Assembly (NCBI RefSeq): GCF_000507245.1
Contig: NC_023035.1
Coordinates: 819,001-883,000 of the forward strand
Length of the DNA stretch: 64,000 nucleotides
From: Salinispira pacifica
Lineage (GTDB): Bacteria > Spirochaetota > Spirochaetia > DSM-27196 > Salinispiraceae
Reading direction: 5' to 3'
Part shown: positions 18,910-28,438 of the stretch, piece by piece
Layout: every line of letters starts with the position of its first letter
Position numbering within the stretch: the stretch's first letter is position 1
Translations under genes and position numbers: made by a program
Notes under the pieces: generated by a model
What the model saw: the letters and a program-made list of their open reading frames with translations, nothing else
Databases searched by the model: none
What the model was told of the DNA's origin: nothing

Positions 18910-19737
18910 ATGGCAGCGGCGATTTCTTTTCTCATCATTCTTATTATCTCTCTTATTATTGTGAAAATTGCAGCCATTATGCTGCGCCTCACCGGGCTTT
19001 CAGATGACATGGCGAAATTCCAGGCCCGCAGTGCCTTCACCGGTACCGGGTTTACCACCACAGAATCGGAATCCATTGCCAAACATCCGGTGCGGCGGAG
19101 AATCATTCAGAACCTCATGCTGCTTGGTAATGTGGGGATCGTTTCCTTCATGTCCACGCTTATTCTCACCTTTACGTCGTTCACCGACCAGAGAGATATT
19201 CTGGTGAAATCGGGCATTCTGGGGGGCGGCGTGCTCGTGCTTGTTATTATCAGCAGGACGGGAATTGTGGACTGGATGCTCTCGGGTATTATTAAAAGCT
19301 TCCAGAAGCGGTTCACCCGGGTCTACGCCAAAGACTACGATAATCTTCTCTTCCTGGAAGGGGATTATGAGGTTGTTAAATTCCAGCTGAAGGCCGATTC
19401 CTGGCTGGTAAACAGAAGCATGCAGGAACTGCGTCTCATCGATGAAGGAATTCTGGTGCTGGGTGTGCGGAGAGACGACGGATACTATGTAGCCGCGCCC
19501 CGGGGGGAAACCCATCTGTACACCGGCGACGAGATCATCATCTACGGCAGGGAGGAAGCCCTGAAGGATCTCTCTGTAAGGGTTTCGGGAGATGCCGGCG
19601 ACCGTGAGCACCATATTATGGTTGAGCAGCAGCGCAAGCGTGAGGGCAGGGGACCGGAAAAGCTCAGAGCTTCCCGGCGGGCTGCCGAAGCGGTACGAAA
19701 ATCAAAAGGCGTATTCGGAAAAATGTTCCGCCGGTAG
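18910..19737 (+). CDS. Membrane protein with C-terminal TrkA-C (RCK_C) domain
   Basis: A 275-residue protein. Three hydrophobic segments are seen (about 4-26, 70-95 and 97-122). A conserved loop SAFTGTGFTTTESESIAKHPVRRR lies between the first and second, resembling the selectivity-loop region of Trk/Ktr-type proteins in part. From about 145-235 a TrkA-C domain is clear (WLVNRSMQELRLIDEGILVLGVRR, then GDEIIIYGREEAL). The tail is basic. TrkA-C domains bind small ligands and gate ion transport, so a role in potassium or other ion transport or its sensing is plausible. The substrate is not known. Confidence 0.8.
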   Translation: MAAAISFLIILIISLIIVKIAAIMLRLTGLSDDMAKFQARSAFTGTGFTTTESESIAKHPVRRRIIQNLMLLGNVGIVSFMSTLILTFTSFTDQRDILVKSGILGGGVLVLVIISRTGIVDWMLSGIIKSFQKRFTRVYAKDYDNLLFLEGDYEVVKFQLKADSWLVNRSMQELRLIDEGILVLGVRRDDGYYVAAPRGETHLYTGDEIIIYGREEALKDLSVRVSGDAGDREHHIMVEQQRKREGRGPEKLRASRRAAEAVRKSKGVFGKMFRR

Positions 19738-19776
19738 CCTTCCGACGCCGTATCAATCCGACTATCCGTATCATTA

Positions 19777-19805
19777 TTGAAGAGCAGGTATTCTTCTGCT
19801 ATAAA
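19777..19805 (+). promoter_or_regulatory. valS: Sigma-70-type promoter for valS
   Basis: TTGAAG (19777-19782), a 17-base spacer, then TATAAA (19800-19805). The predicted start site near 19812 leaves a leader of about 50 bases. Confidence 0.6.
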
Positions 19806-19860
19806 TATGAGCACAAAAACAGACCATGAAGCTATGAGATCCATTCAGGAGTGAACAGAG

Positions 19861-22542
19861 ATGAAGGCAATTGAGCTTGCAAAAGCGTATGATCCCCGGG
19901 AATTCGAAGGACGGCTGTATGAAATGTGGCAGTCAGGTGGCCATTTTTCGCCGCGTAAACCTGAGCCCGGAGAAGAACCCTTCGTCATCGTCATTCCTCC
20001 CCCCAACGTTACCGGTGTGCTCCATCTTGGACACGGGCTGAACAACAGTCTCCAGGATATTCTCATCCGTTACCACCGCATGAAGGGAAAACCGGCCCTC
20101 TGGGTTCCGGGAACCGATCATGCGGGGATTGCCACCCAGAACGTGGTGGAGAAACGTCTCAGAGAAAAAGGCACAAGCCGCCAGGAACTGGGCAGGGAAA
20201 AATTTGTTGAAGAGACCTGGAAGGTGAAGCACGAGCATCACAAAGTGATCACCGAGCAGCTGAAAAAGATCGGTTCATCCTGCGACTGGGACCGGGAACG
20301 CTTCACCCTGGACGAGGGCTTGAGCGATGCGGTTCAGGAAGTGTTTGTTGAGCTGTATAACCGCGGGCTGATCTACAAGGGCACGTATCTCGTGAACTGG
20401 TCTGTGGGAGTGCAGTCCGCCCTCAGCGACGATGAGGTGGAATTCAAGGAAGTGAACGGCTTCTTTTATCACATCACCTATCCCCTTTCCGACGGAAACG
20501 GCCAGGTACAGATTGCCACCACCCGTCCCGAAACCCTGCTGGGCGACTCTGCTCTGGCGGTGCATCCCGAAGATGAGCGCTACAGACACCTGATCGGAAA
20601 AACCGCGAAGCTGCCCCTTACAGACAGGGAGATCCCCATTATTGCCGACAGCTATGTGGACCCGGAATTCGGAACCGGTGTGGTGAAGATCACCCCCGCC
20701 CACGATTTTAACGACTATGAGGTGGGCAAACGTCACGGTCTGGAAGAAATCAATATTATGAACCCCGACGGGACACTGAACGACCGCGTACCCTCAGCCT
20801 ACCGGGGCATGAGCATGCAGGAAGCCCGGAAAGCGGTGGTCAAAGATCTGGAAGCCGCCGGCCTGTTCATTGAAAAGGAACCCCACCGCCATCAGGTGGG
20901 CCATTGCTACCGCACCAATACCGTGATCGAACCGTATTTGAGCACCCAGTGGTTTGTCCGCATGGAATCCATGGCCCAAAAGGCCCTGAAAGCCTGGGAA
21001 GAAGAGAAAATCCGGTTTTATCCACGGAAATGGGAAAACACCTATAAATCCTGGCTTACCAACATCCGGGACTGGTGCATCAGCCGGCAGCTCTGGTGGG
21101 GCCACAGAATCCCCGCTTGGTACGACGAGGAAAGCGGTGAAATGGTGGTATCCCGCAGCGATCCCGCTGACAGTCCCGAGTATGCCGGAAGGAAATTCCG
21201 CCAGGATGAAGATGTTCTGGACACCTGGTTTTCCAGCTGGCTCTGGCCCTTTTCGGTGATGGGGTGGCCGGAGAAGACCGAGGATCTGAAGGATTTCTTC
21301 CCCACCACCAGTCTGGTGAGCGGTTACGATATTATCTTCTTCTGGATTGCCAGAATGATTATGGCCAGCCTGGAATTTCTGGATGAGGTACCCTTCCGGG
21401 ATATCTACATCACCGGCCTTGTTCGGGATAAAAAGGGCCGGAAAATGTCCAAAAGCCTGGGCAACGGGATTGATCCCATAGAAATTGTGGATGAATACGG
21501 AGCCGACGCCCTGCGCTTTACTCTGGCCTTCCTGGCAACCCAGGGGCAGGATATCCTTCTGGATAAAGATACCTTCTCCATGGGAAGCCGTTTCGCAAAC
21601 AAAATCTGGAATGCCAGCCGCTATCTGCTGATGAACCTGGAAGGACGGAACCTCATACCGGTGCAGGAAATTGCCCGCGGGGATCATGGAGGGCTGAACG
21701 ATCTGGATAAGTGGATTCTCCATCGTCTGAATGCCGCTTCCCGGAAAGCACAAAGCGGCATGGAATCCTACCGTTTCAACGATGCAACCGGCGCGGTGTA
21801 CGAGTTTTTCTGGAACGAGTTCTGCGACTGGTATATTGAAGCCTCCAAGCTCAGCCTGTACTCCGATGATGAGGGGGAAAAAGACCGGGCCATCTCCCTT
21901 CTCATATATCTGCTGGAAGAGGGGCTGAAGCTTCTTCATCCCTTCCTGCCGTATGTGACCGAGGAGATCTTCCAGAAGCTTCCTTCACGGCAAGATGGCG
22001 ACGCCCTCATCTCCACGGCTTATCCGGAAAACGAGGAGTGGCGGCAGTTCCCCCGGGAAGCCCGTGCATTCGAGGATCTTCAGGAACTGGTCCGGCTGGT
22101 TCGCACCCTCCGGTCGGAGTTCACCATTCCCCCCAAGACGGAGATCAGTTTTGCAGTCCAGTTTGAGGAGCATTTTCCCAACCGGGAGTACATGATCTCC
22201 CACGAAGAACTGATCCGGAATCTCACCACGGCCTCCCGCCTCACCTGGGTTCCCGCAGGAGAGAAGGGCGAGCGCAGCGCATCCCTGGCGGTGGTGGGCA
22301 ACGGATTTGAAGCCTATGTGTACATCCGGGATCTCATCGATATCGATGCGGCTCTGAAACGCCTTGAGAAAAATATCACCAAGGAAAGCAAGGCCCTTGA
22401 GCAGACCGAACGGAAACTGAGCAATGAAGGCTTCCTGCAGAAAGCCAGCGCCGAAATCGTGGAGAAGGAACGGCAGAAACGGGAAGAGATGAGCCGGAAG
22501 ATTGAAAAAATGCGGGGATATATCGAGGATCTCAAGCGCTGA
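19861..22542 (+). CDS. valS: Valyl-tRNA synthetase
   Basis: An 893-residue class I synthetase charging tRNA-Val. Signatures: PPPNVTGVLHLGHGLNNS (HIGH motif), the editing domain with ATTRPETLLGDSALAVHPED and GTGVVKITPAHDFNDYEVG, and RKMSKSLGNGIDP (KMSKS). The C-terminal valyl coiled-coil arm is present (from about residue 825; NITKESKALEQTERKL). The length is normal. The ATG is preceded by AGGAG, and the gene has its own promoter. It is likely monocistronic because the next gene has an independent promoter. Confidence 0.98.
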   Translation: MKAIELAKAYDPREFEGRLYEMWQSGGHFSPRKPEPGEEPFVIVIPPPNVTGVLHLGHGLNNSLQDILIRYHRMKGKPALWVPGTDHAGIATQNVVEKRLREKGTSRQELGREKFVEETWKVKHEHHKVITEQLKKIGSSCDWDRERFTLDEGLSDAVQEVFVELYNRGLIYKGTYLVNWSVGVQSALSDDEVEFKEVNGFFYHITYPLSDGNGQVQIATTRPETLLGDSALAVHPEDERYRHLIGKTAKLPLTDREIPIIADSYVDPEFGTGVVKITPAHDFNDYEVGKRHGLEEINIMNPDGTLNDRVPSAYRGMSMQEARKAVVKDLEAAGLFIEKEPHRHQVGHCYRTNTVIEPYLSTQWFVRMESMAQKALKAWEEEKIRFYPRKWENTYKSWLTNIRDWCISRQLWWGHRIPAWYDEESGEMVVSRSDPADSPEYAGRKFRQDEDVLDTWFSSWLWPFSVMGWPEKTEDLKDFFPTTSLVSGYDIIFFWIARMIMASLEFLDEVPFRDIYITGLVRDKKGRKMSKSLGNGIDPIEIVDEYGADALRFTLAFLATQGQDILLDKDTFSMGSRFANKIWNASRYLLMNLEGRNLIPVQEIARGDHGGLNDLDKWILHRLNAASRKAQSGMESYRFNDATGAVYEFFWNEFCDWYIEASKLSLYSDDEGEKDRAISLLIYLLEEGLKLLHPFLPYVTEEIFQKLPSRQDGDALISTAYPENEEWRQFPREARAFEDLQELVRLVRTLRSEFTIPPKTEISFAVQFEEHFPNREYMISHEELIRNLTTASRLTWVPAGEKGERSASLAVVGNGFEAYVYIRDLIDIDAALKRLEKNITKESKALEQTERKLSNEGFLQKASAEIVEKERQKREEMSRKIEKMRGYIEDLKR

Positions 22543-22574
22543 GTGCCGGGTCTGCCCCAAATTCCGGATATAAT

Positions 22575-22604
22575 TTGACACATCTGTAAAAGTCCCCCTA
22601 CAAT
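22575..22604 (+). promoter_or_regulatory. Promoter for the alpha-amylase gene
   Basis: TTGACA (22575-22580), an 18-base spacer ending in a C-run, then TACAAT (22599-22604). The -35 is perfect. The sequence resembles the promoter at 32646-32674. Confidence 0.7.
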
Positions 22605-22740
22605 ATGTCAATTATTGAATGTAGCCCGCCTGTATCTGTGTGAATATACATCACATTGTACATCGCCGCCGCGGTAATCATCTGCATGTTTGGGGCATGC
22701 ATACCCGGCGGGTCGGGTGAAGCTGCATCAAGGGGGAAAT

Positions 22741-25545
22741 ATGGTATCTCATCTCTTCAGGAAACCCGGAGGCGGTTCACACCGCATCTACCGGGTTTTT
22801 GTGTATTCAGCGCTGATGCTGCTTTTGCTCTTCAGCTTTTCTGCCTGCTCGGTTCCCACAGGGGGCGGGGAAACAGTCTCGGCATCGGCTCCTGCGCCGG
22901 CATCCCGGGGAACGGTCGATTCATCGTCGGTGGATTTCCGGGAAGAAAGCATCTATTTTCTGCTTCCCGCCCGTTTCTATGACGGCGATCCGTCCAACAA
23001 TGTACCCACCGAATGGTCTTCCTACAATCCGGACAATCCGAATAATGAGATTACCGACCCGGAAGATGTGAGCTGGCGGGGAGATTTCAAAGGACTCATC
23101 GAACACGGTCTCGACTATATTCAGGATCTGGGGTTCACCGCAGTGTGGCTCACGCCGATTGTCCATAACCGGAGTCCCCTGGACTACCACGGGTATCATG
23201 CATGGGACTTCAACCGGGTGGATCCCCGGCTGGAATCACCGGGCTACGGATACCAGGAGTTTATCGATGCAGCCCATGCCCGGGGCATGAAGGTGATTCA
23301 GGATGTGGTGTGGAACCACTCCGGCCGGTACGGCATCAAAGATGTGGCCGAACTGAAATACAATACCGACCCCGATTCATCCTGGTACGCACCGCCCAAT
23401 CCCGACTGGGAGTACGACGGCATCACGCCCAATCCCGATGACGGCAAACTCTGGAGCCGGGCCAATCTGGCGCCCCTTCCAGCGCCCTACAACCAGGACC
23501 TCAGTCTCTATAATTGGCCCTCCACCATATCCTTTGTGGATACATCCGACCCCGACTGGTTTCATCACTCGGGAAACGGTTTTGCCCAGGGCTGGGACGA
23601 TACGGAAAATCTCTACAACCGCGCCCTGGCCGACGACACGCCCGATCTGAACACCGAAAGCCAGGTTGTCCGGGATTATCTTGTTGATGCCTACACCCGC
23701 TATATCGACATGGGCGTGGACGCCTTCCGGGTGGATACGGTGAAACACATGGCCCGTGACTCGGTGCTCTATTTTGTGGATGCATTCAAAGCCCATGATC
23801 CCGATCTGTTTCTGTTCGGCGAAGTTGCCCAGAAGCGGCATGAGCTGCACCAGGTTGAGGAGATCAACCCCCACTGGTACACCTGGGACGGAGCTGTGGG
23901 AAGCTCAAACAATTCCGGGCTGGCGGTGCTGGATTTTTACGCCCAGGCCACCTTCCACGGAGTGTTTGAATACGGCCATTCCTTCAACGAGGTTCAGGCC
24001 GCAGCCCGATACGATCACCTATACTCCGATCCTTCCACCAATGTGATGTGGCTGGATAACCACGATTTCGGTCCCAACAACGACTGGAACCGCCGGTTCT
24101 CAGGATCGGCGGAGGATCTCGCCGGATACGTGAACTTCACCTGGACATGGCGGGGCATACCAAGCCTCTACTACGGAACGGAAATTCAGTTCAAGAAAGG
24201 GGCGTATACCGATATCCACGAAGCAGCGGATATCAACCGTTCCCTGGATAACACCGGACGGGCCTACTATGGTGATAACATCTTCACCGCATCCAGCCAT
24301 CCGCTGTATCAGCACATCAAAAAAATGAACGCAATACGAAAGGCACTGCCGGCTCTCCAGAAAGGATCCTGGTACTGGGCGGGAAATCCATCCAACGGAA
24401 ACGGGGTGGGCTATGTGCGAAGTCACGGGCCTCAGACCATTGCCGTGGGAATCGCAAAGGGCGGCTCGGCGAGTTTCAATTTTGACGGTCTGCCTGCAGG
24501 AACCTACCGTGATGCGGTCACCGGGGCGGAAATCGAATCCGGAGGCAGCCTCAGCTTCAACGTGGAGCCGGGCTCTGCAGGTATTTACGTCCTTAACGGT
24601 CCCGGTCTCATCGGGGGGCTGGGTGCAGGATTCTTCCAGTCCTCAAGCAGCGGACAGGGCGGAGGCAGCGGCGACGGCGGCTCAGACGATCCCTGGGATC
24701 AGGCCTACTTCCGGGGCACGGCCAACGGCTGGGCGGCGGATGCCATGAGTGTAAATCCTGACACCGGTCTGTGGGAGACCACCGGAACCTTCGGCACGGA
24801 CAATCCCCGGTTCAAGATCGACCGCTACGGCGACTGGAGCGAATCCTACCCCGCCCAGGACTACCTGGTGCAGGAAGGCCCGGGGGAGTATCTCATCAGC
24901 TTTGACGATTCGGACCGCTCAATAACCCTCGTTAAACTTGGAAGCGGCGATGACGGCGGCTCCGGAGACGGAGGCGATGGCAGCGGCGGATGGAACCAGG
25001 CCTACTTCCGGGGGACGGCCAACGGCTGGGCGGCGGACGCCATGAGTGTGAACCCCGACACCGGTTTGTGGGAGACCACCGGAACCTTCGGTACGGACAA
25101 TCCCCGGTTCAAGATCGACCGCTACGGCGACTGGAGCGAATCCTACCCCGCCCAGGACTACCTGGTTGAAGAAGGCGCAGGTGAATATATGATCAGTTTC
25201 GACGCCGCAGATCAGAGCATCCAGCTTGAGAAACTCTCAGACGGAGGCGATCAAAATTCCGGTTCAGGAGAACTGGTGGTTCATTTCGCCGAATATGAGT
25301 CCGCAAGCCGGTACATTCTGCACAGCTGGGACGGTTTGAGCGGCGATTTCTCCATGGAATATGAGGGAAATATCAATAACCGGCACTGGTGGTCGGTGAC
25401 TCTCCAGGATGTACCCGATTCCTTCCTGTTCTGCTTCACCAACAGTAACGGCAACTGGGACGGGGAAAACCGCAGCTACAGCGCCCAGGGAGGTGAAATC
25501 TACATCCTTCCCCGGGATGCCACGGTATACCTGACCAGGCCCTGA
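22741..25545 (+). CDS. Lipoprotein alpha-amylase family enzyme (GH13) with duplicated carbohydrate-binding-like modules
   Basis: About 934 residues from ATG 22741 (site AGGGGGAAAT). A lipobox ends in LFSFSAC, so it should be tethered to the envelope. The GH13 barrel (residues about 60-560) has all four regions: DVVWNH, DAFRVDTVKH (nucleophile Asp, about 330), LFGEVA (acid/base Glu, about 359) and DNHDFG (about 439). Gly/Ser/Asp-rich linkers separate two near-identical ~80-residue modules (AYFRGTANGWAADAM...). A third, different C-terminal module (ELVVHFAEYESASRYILHSW) resembles X25/CBM25-type starch-binding folds. The family acts on alpha-1,4-glucans outside the cell; the exact product is unknown. 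A promoter and terminator flank it as a single gene. Confidence 0.93.
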   Translation: MVSHLFRKPGGGSHRIYRVFVYSALMLLLLFSFSACSVPTGGGETVSASAPAPASRGTVDSSSVDFREESIYFLLPARFYDGDPSNNVPTEWSSYNPDNPNNEITDPEDVSWRGDFKGLIEHGLDYIQDLGFTAVWLTPIVHNRSPLDYHGYHAWDFNRVDPRLESPGYGYQEFIDAAHARGMKVIQDVVWNHSGRYGIKDVAELKYNTDPDSSWYAPPNPDWEYDGITPNPDDGKLWSRANLAPLPAPYNQDLSLYNWPSTISFVDTSDPDWFHHSGNGFAQGWDDTENLYNRALADDTPDLNTESQVVRDYLVDAYTRYIDMGVDAFRVDTVKHMARDSVLYFVDAFKAHDPDLFLFGEVAQKRHELHQVEEINPHWYTWDGAVGSSNNSGLAVLDFYAQATFHGVFEYGHSFNEVQAAARYDHLYSDPSTNVMWLDNHDFGPNNDWNRRFSGSAEDLAGYVNFTWTWRGIPSLYYGTEIQFKKGAYTDIHEAADINRSLDNTGRAYYGDNIFTASSHPLYQHIKKMNAIRKALPALQKGSWYWAGNPSNGNGVGYVRSHGPQTIAVGIAKGGSASFNFDGLPAGTYRDAVTGAEIESGGSLSFNVEPGSAGIYVLNGPGLIGGLGAGFFQSSSSGQGGGSGDGGSDDPWDQAYFRGTANGWAADAMSVNPDTGLWETTGTFGTDNPRFKIDRYGDWSESYPAQDYLVQEGPGEYLISFDDSDRSITLVKLGSGDDGGSGDGGDGSGGWNQAYFRGTANGWAADAMSVNPDTGLWETTGTFGTDNPRFKIDRYGDWSESYPAQDYLVEEGAGEYMISFDAADQSIQLEKLSDGGDQNSGSGELVVHFAEYESASRYILHSWDGLSGDFSMEYEGNINNRHWWSVTLQDVPDSFLFCFTNSNGNWDGENRSYSAQGGEIYILPRDATVYLTRP
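24700..24869 (+). repeat. Duplicated module, copy 1 (amylase gene)
   Basis: This 170-base segment is repeated at 24997-25166 with about seven or eight substitutions, mostly at third codon positions. The offset is 297 bases (99 codons), so the reading frame is kept. Confidence 0.9.
24997..25166 (+). repeat. Duplicated module, copy 2 (amylase gene)
   Basis: Second copy of the 24700-24869 segment. Identity stops within a few bases after the GACTACCTGGT sequence in both copies, where the proteins diverge (VQEGPGEY versus VEEGAGEY). Confidence 0.9.
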
Positions 25546-25559
25546 TGCCGGTCCCATTA

Positions 25560-25579
25560 CTCCCGGCAGCTGCCGGGAG
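25560..25579. repeat. Perfect 20-base palindrome
   Basis: CTCCCGGCAG followed by its exact reverse complement lies 14 bases past the amylase stop codon and just before the terminator. It has no loop and no T-run. It may be a protein-binding site or a remnant hairpin. Confidence 0.6.
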
Positions 25580-25588
25580 ACTCATACA

Positions 25589-25628
25589 AAAACGCCCGAA
25601 GCTCAGTTCCCGGCTTCGGGCGTTTTTT
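25589..25628 (+). terminator. Rho-independent terminator after the amylase gene
   Basis: AACGCCCGAAGC pairs with the GCTTCGGGCG arm (9-base loop) and is followed by a run of T (25623-25628). The A-rich side could also serve the opposite strand. Confidence 0.9.
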
Positions 25629-25826
25629 GTTGATATTAGCGGCTGATATTCCCGCCGGCTGATTCGGCCGGCGGCCCGGGGAAACAGGACGGCGAGCCGT
25701 GAGCAAAAGGCCGGCGAGCCGTGGGAAAAAAGACCGGCGGATAAGGCAGCTGCAGCGGGATGGGGTGTTGAAGTGGGGCGGGGCGCAGATGATGTTGTGA
25801 AGGGGCAGGAGGTGGAAAAGATCCTG
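25629..25826. other. Intergenic region with no gene seen
   Basis: GC-rich sequence between the amylase terminator and the convergent exported protein gene. It holds a short imperfect direct repeat (GGCGAGCCGTGAGCAAAA, then GGCGAGCCGTGGGAAAAA near 25692-25729) and small hairpins. I see no coding frame, RNA gene or promoter. Confidence 0.5.
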
Positions 25827-26327
25827 CTATGCTCCGTCGCCGCCGTTGTTTTCTGCAGGGTCTTCCGTACCGTCCCGGCCGGGGGCGGCGGGTTCTTCGC
25901 CGGAGGGTTCACCTTGTTCGCCGGGAACGAAAAGATATCCGCCGAAGGGCCCGTAACGCAGGGGGTAGAGCTGGCGGTATTCCTTCTCGTAATCCTCTTT
26001 GCTCAAGAGCCTGCCCTGAATGGATACGGTTGAACCCTGGGATTCATTCACAAGGCTGCGTGCGCCGGGACCGATCAGTCCCAGGGAGCTCACTCCTCCG
26101 GTCTGTGTAATCCCGTCTTCATCGAGAATCAGTGCCGGACTGGAGGTTCTGGCATCCCCCAGCATTCTCACAACTCCGGTAAGTGTAATTGACTCCATGC
26201 TCTCATCCACTCCCTGAACAAAGGTCCGGCCGGGCAGCTCCTCCTGGGGTGAGGCGCTGAGGAAAGCTGCCGTCATCATCAAGGCGAGAATAAGACAGAT
26301 AATCTGATATCTGTAATGTCGGTTCAT
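25827..26327 (-). CDS. Small exported protein, possible OB-fold-like
   Basis: A 166-residue protein with a signal peptide (YQIICLILALMMTAAFLSASPQ). A beta-rich core follows (ITLTGVVRMLGDARTSSPALILDEDG...STVSIQGRLLSKEDYEKEY), reminiscent of a small OB-type domain, and the C-terminal tail is Pro/Glu/Gly-rich. The ATG overlaps the stop of the upstream gene (ATGA), so translation is probably coupled. The upstream protein has a similar layout and similar strands, so the pair may be paralogues. No family is recognised. Confidence 0.7.
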   Translation of the reverse strand: MNRHYRYQIICLILALMMTAAFLSASPQEELPGRTFVQGVDESMESITLTGVVRMLGDARTSSPALILDEDGITQTGGVSSLGLIGPGARSLVNESQGSTVSIQGRLLSKEDYEKEYRQLYPLRYGPFGGYLFVPGEQGEPSGEEPAAPGRDGTEDPAENNGGDGA

Positions 26328-26794
26328 TGTGTATCTCCTGCATGTTGAAAATCTATAAGATGATATTCCAGGGATGAAAGTCTTCCGTTCACAAGGTACA
26401 CCGGGCGTACTTCCACGGTGCCCCGAAGGACAATCTCACCGTTTCCGGACAAAACTCCCGTTTCCAGCATCTCTGAGATCCTGTTCTCATCCAGAATATA
26501 ATAATAGTACTCTCCGGATTCAAAGACCTTCAGGGCGGGCCGGTTGAACGGGGTGCTTCCAAGGCTTACCAGATATCCGTTGAGCTCCCGGGACCCCGCA
26601 GGTACAGGCCGGGGCATCTGCTTGGGACCGTCAATCTCTCCGGGGAAGGATGCGCCGTAAAGTTCATCGCTTACCGTCTCTCTTTCCGATTCAGCCCCGC
26701 CGGCTGCGGCTGTGCTCATGGGAGCAAGGGTCAACAGCAGCACCAATACGGTGCTGCAAGAGACGCGTTTTATCACGGTTTTTACATGCATCAC
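26324..26794 (-). CDS. Small exported protein, likely paralogue of its downstream neighbour
   Basis: A 156-residue protein with a signal peptide (CSTVLVLLLTLAPMSTAAAGG) and a core containing ELNGYLVSLGSTPFNRPALKVFESGEYYYYILDE and ...VLRGTVEVRPVYLVNGRLSSLEYHLID. The layout (gain-of-strand, value, 'LDE', glycine-rich turn, 'GTVEVR/GRLLS') mirrors the next gene, suggesting duplication. It overlaps the metalloprotease stop by four bases. Function is unknown; as part of a three-gene unit with a protease it could be a periplasmic or outer-surface accessory. Confidence 0.7.
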   Translation of the reverse strand: MMHVKTVIKRVSCSTVLVLLLTLAPMSTAAAGGAESERETVSDELYGASFPGEIDGPKQMPRPVPAGSRELNGYLVSLGSTPFNRPALKVFESGEYYYYILDENRISEMLETGVLSGNGEIVLRGTVEVRPVYLVNGRLSSLEYHLIDFQHAGDTQ

Positions 26795-28350
26795 GGACCG
26801 TAGACCCTGCCTATGGGCATGGATCCGAAACCCGGGCTGCCGGAGCGGCTTCCCGGGGAGTCTTCAACGTAAAGCATGTTCCGCTCAAATGTTTGGGAGG
26901 TACTGGTGGCCGTGAATGGTCCGGTCTGGATGGCTGCACCGGAGTGCATGGGGTTAAAGGCCACGATTATATACGCTTTACCCTCACTTGATTCCAGATC
27001 TACCTTAGTGAAGTTGGAAAACCCCTGGTAGATTTTCAATTGCTTACCGTCCGAATCTATAGCGGTCGCAACCACAGGGTTGCCAACATTAAAACCCAAA
27101 TATGAAAGCCCGGCTTCATTTTCAATGTCACTCTGGTCGACTTCGCTTACGAAATCCGGGTGGGCATAAATCAGTCTGTCTCCGCCGGATAGGGCGTAGG
27201 ATGAGTTGAAAACATAGAGATCCTGAAGACGTAGTTGGTCTTCTGTGTTCATTTCATCGGAATACCCTATGAGATACTCCGGTGCTAACAGGATTCCCCC
27301 CTGACTGCTCACAATAACACCGTTGGATTCATTGTGATTCACGCTGTCAAAATCCCGGAAGCCGTACAGGCCGCTGGGCTGTAAAAGCACCGTTGCAGCC
27401 AGCCAGGTTCCCAGGGCGTTTTCCCAGGTGGCTGCATCGTTATTGCTCACGTCAAGGCCCCCCAGGTCTGTGCCGTCCCTGTCAGCAATCAGCTTGGTGA
27501 TCGCCCGGTAGTCGCTGTAGGGGGATGAAAAAATATCGGAGTAAACATCCCTGCCGCCGCCGTGGGCGCGGAGCCAGTGAAAAAACAAATAGACGGAGGA
27601 ATAGTCCTCGGCCAGATCCCGGTCCCAGGTAACGAAGTTATTGCCCTTAACATATCGCCTGCCAGGATCAAAATAATAATAGCCCACCCTGTTTTCCAGC
27701 AGACCGTCGGTGTACAGCTCCTCGGCGGAGAGGGAGAGACCTTCATTTACCCATGTTTCCACCTGGGTGTAGCCTCCGGAATCATTGAACACATTCCAGC
27801 GGCTGAAATTCACCAGATGCTGGTACTCGTGGGCAACGGTGGAGAGGATCCCCCCCAGGTTTTCCAATCCGGGATCGGTATCAATATACAGAATCTCACC
27901 GCCGTTGCTGTTTGGATTCATGATTAAGTCTGTACCGTCGAAATAGCCGGCAATGAAGGGATCGCCTTCGAACTTATACCCGTCCTTGATATCCAGAAGA
28001 AGAAGAATTACCCGTCCATTTTCATCCAGATCTGCCGGAGGACCATAGTGTTCTGTAACCAGGGGCAGTATTTCCGAATCGAATTCCTCCAGCATGGTCT
28101 GTATAAGTGACTTATCCACATCTTCGCCTTTTTCAACGTAAATAATGGCGGATTCGCTGTGGGCTTTCAGCCTTGCCTTGATTGTATAAAAGCTATTATC
28201 GATGTTCCGTACATTAAACTCCCGGACTCTTTCGTCGGGCAAAAAGAGATTTCCGCAGGAGCTGAACATGAACACTGTAAGCAGTGCAAGCAGCATGAAG
28301 CCTGTGCGGGGAGGCAGCCCGAAGCGGGAAATATTGACCTTTTTCTTCAT
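26791..28350 (-). CDS. Putative lipoprotein metalloprotease, M30 (hyicolysin)-like
   Basis: A 519-residue protein with a signal peptide ending in a lipobox (VFMFSSCGN). Zinc motif HEYQH at about residue 171 (STVAHEYQHLVNFS) is followed some 30-40 residues later by WVNEGLSLSAEELY, the downstream Glu of gluzincins of the M30/hyicolysin type. The C-terminal half is beta-rich with no recognised domain. The likely role is a secreted or surface-tethered protease. The ATG has an AAAGGA site. It heads a three-gene operon with the two small exported proteins and is divergent from the ferritin-VIT1 gene. Confidence 0.8.
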   Translation of the reverse strand: MKKKVNISRFGLPPRTGFMLLALLTVFMFSSCGNLFLPDERVREFNVRNIDNSFYTIKARLKAHSESAIIYVEKGEDVDKSLIQTMLEEFDSEILPLVTEHYGPPADLDENGRVILLLLDIKDGYKFEGDPFIAGYFDGTDLIMNPNSNGGEILYIDTDPGLENLGGILSTVAHEYQHLVNFSRWNVFNDSGGYTQVETWVNEGLSLSAEELYTDGLLENRVGYYYFDPGRRYVKGNNFVTWDRDLAEDYSSVYLFFHWLRAHGGGRDVYSDIFSSPYSDYRAITKLIADRDGTDLGGLDVSNNDAATWENALGTWLAATVLLQPSGLYGFRDFDSVNHNESNGVIVSSQGGILLAPEYLIGYSDEMNTEDQLRLQDLYVFNSSYALSGGDRLIYAHPDFVSEVDQSDIENEAGLSYLGFNVGNPVVATAIDSDGKQLKIYQGFSNFTKVDLESSEGKAYIIVAFNPMHSGAAIQTGPFTATSTSQTFERNMLYVEDSPGSRSGSPGFGSMPIGRVYGP

Positions 28351-28438
28351 TGAACACTATCCTTTCATTATATTGTACGGATAATATACCCGGTTCGTCA
28401 GTTTTTATCCACGAAAGAATGCGACAAAAGGAGACCAG

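Noticed and set aside
19807-19854. Small open frame (15 codons) just upstream of valS
   Set aside because: It begins at about the predicted transcription start, so it could not be translated from this promoter. It lacks a ribosome-binding site and has no attenuator-like features.
21042-21939. Long minus-strand frame opposite valS
   Set aside because: It lies opposite strongly conserved synthetase motifs and shows no family pattern or ribosome-binding site.
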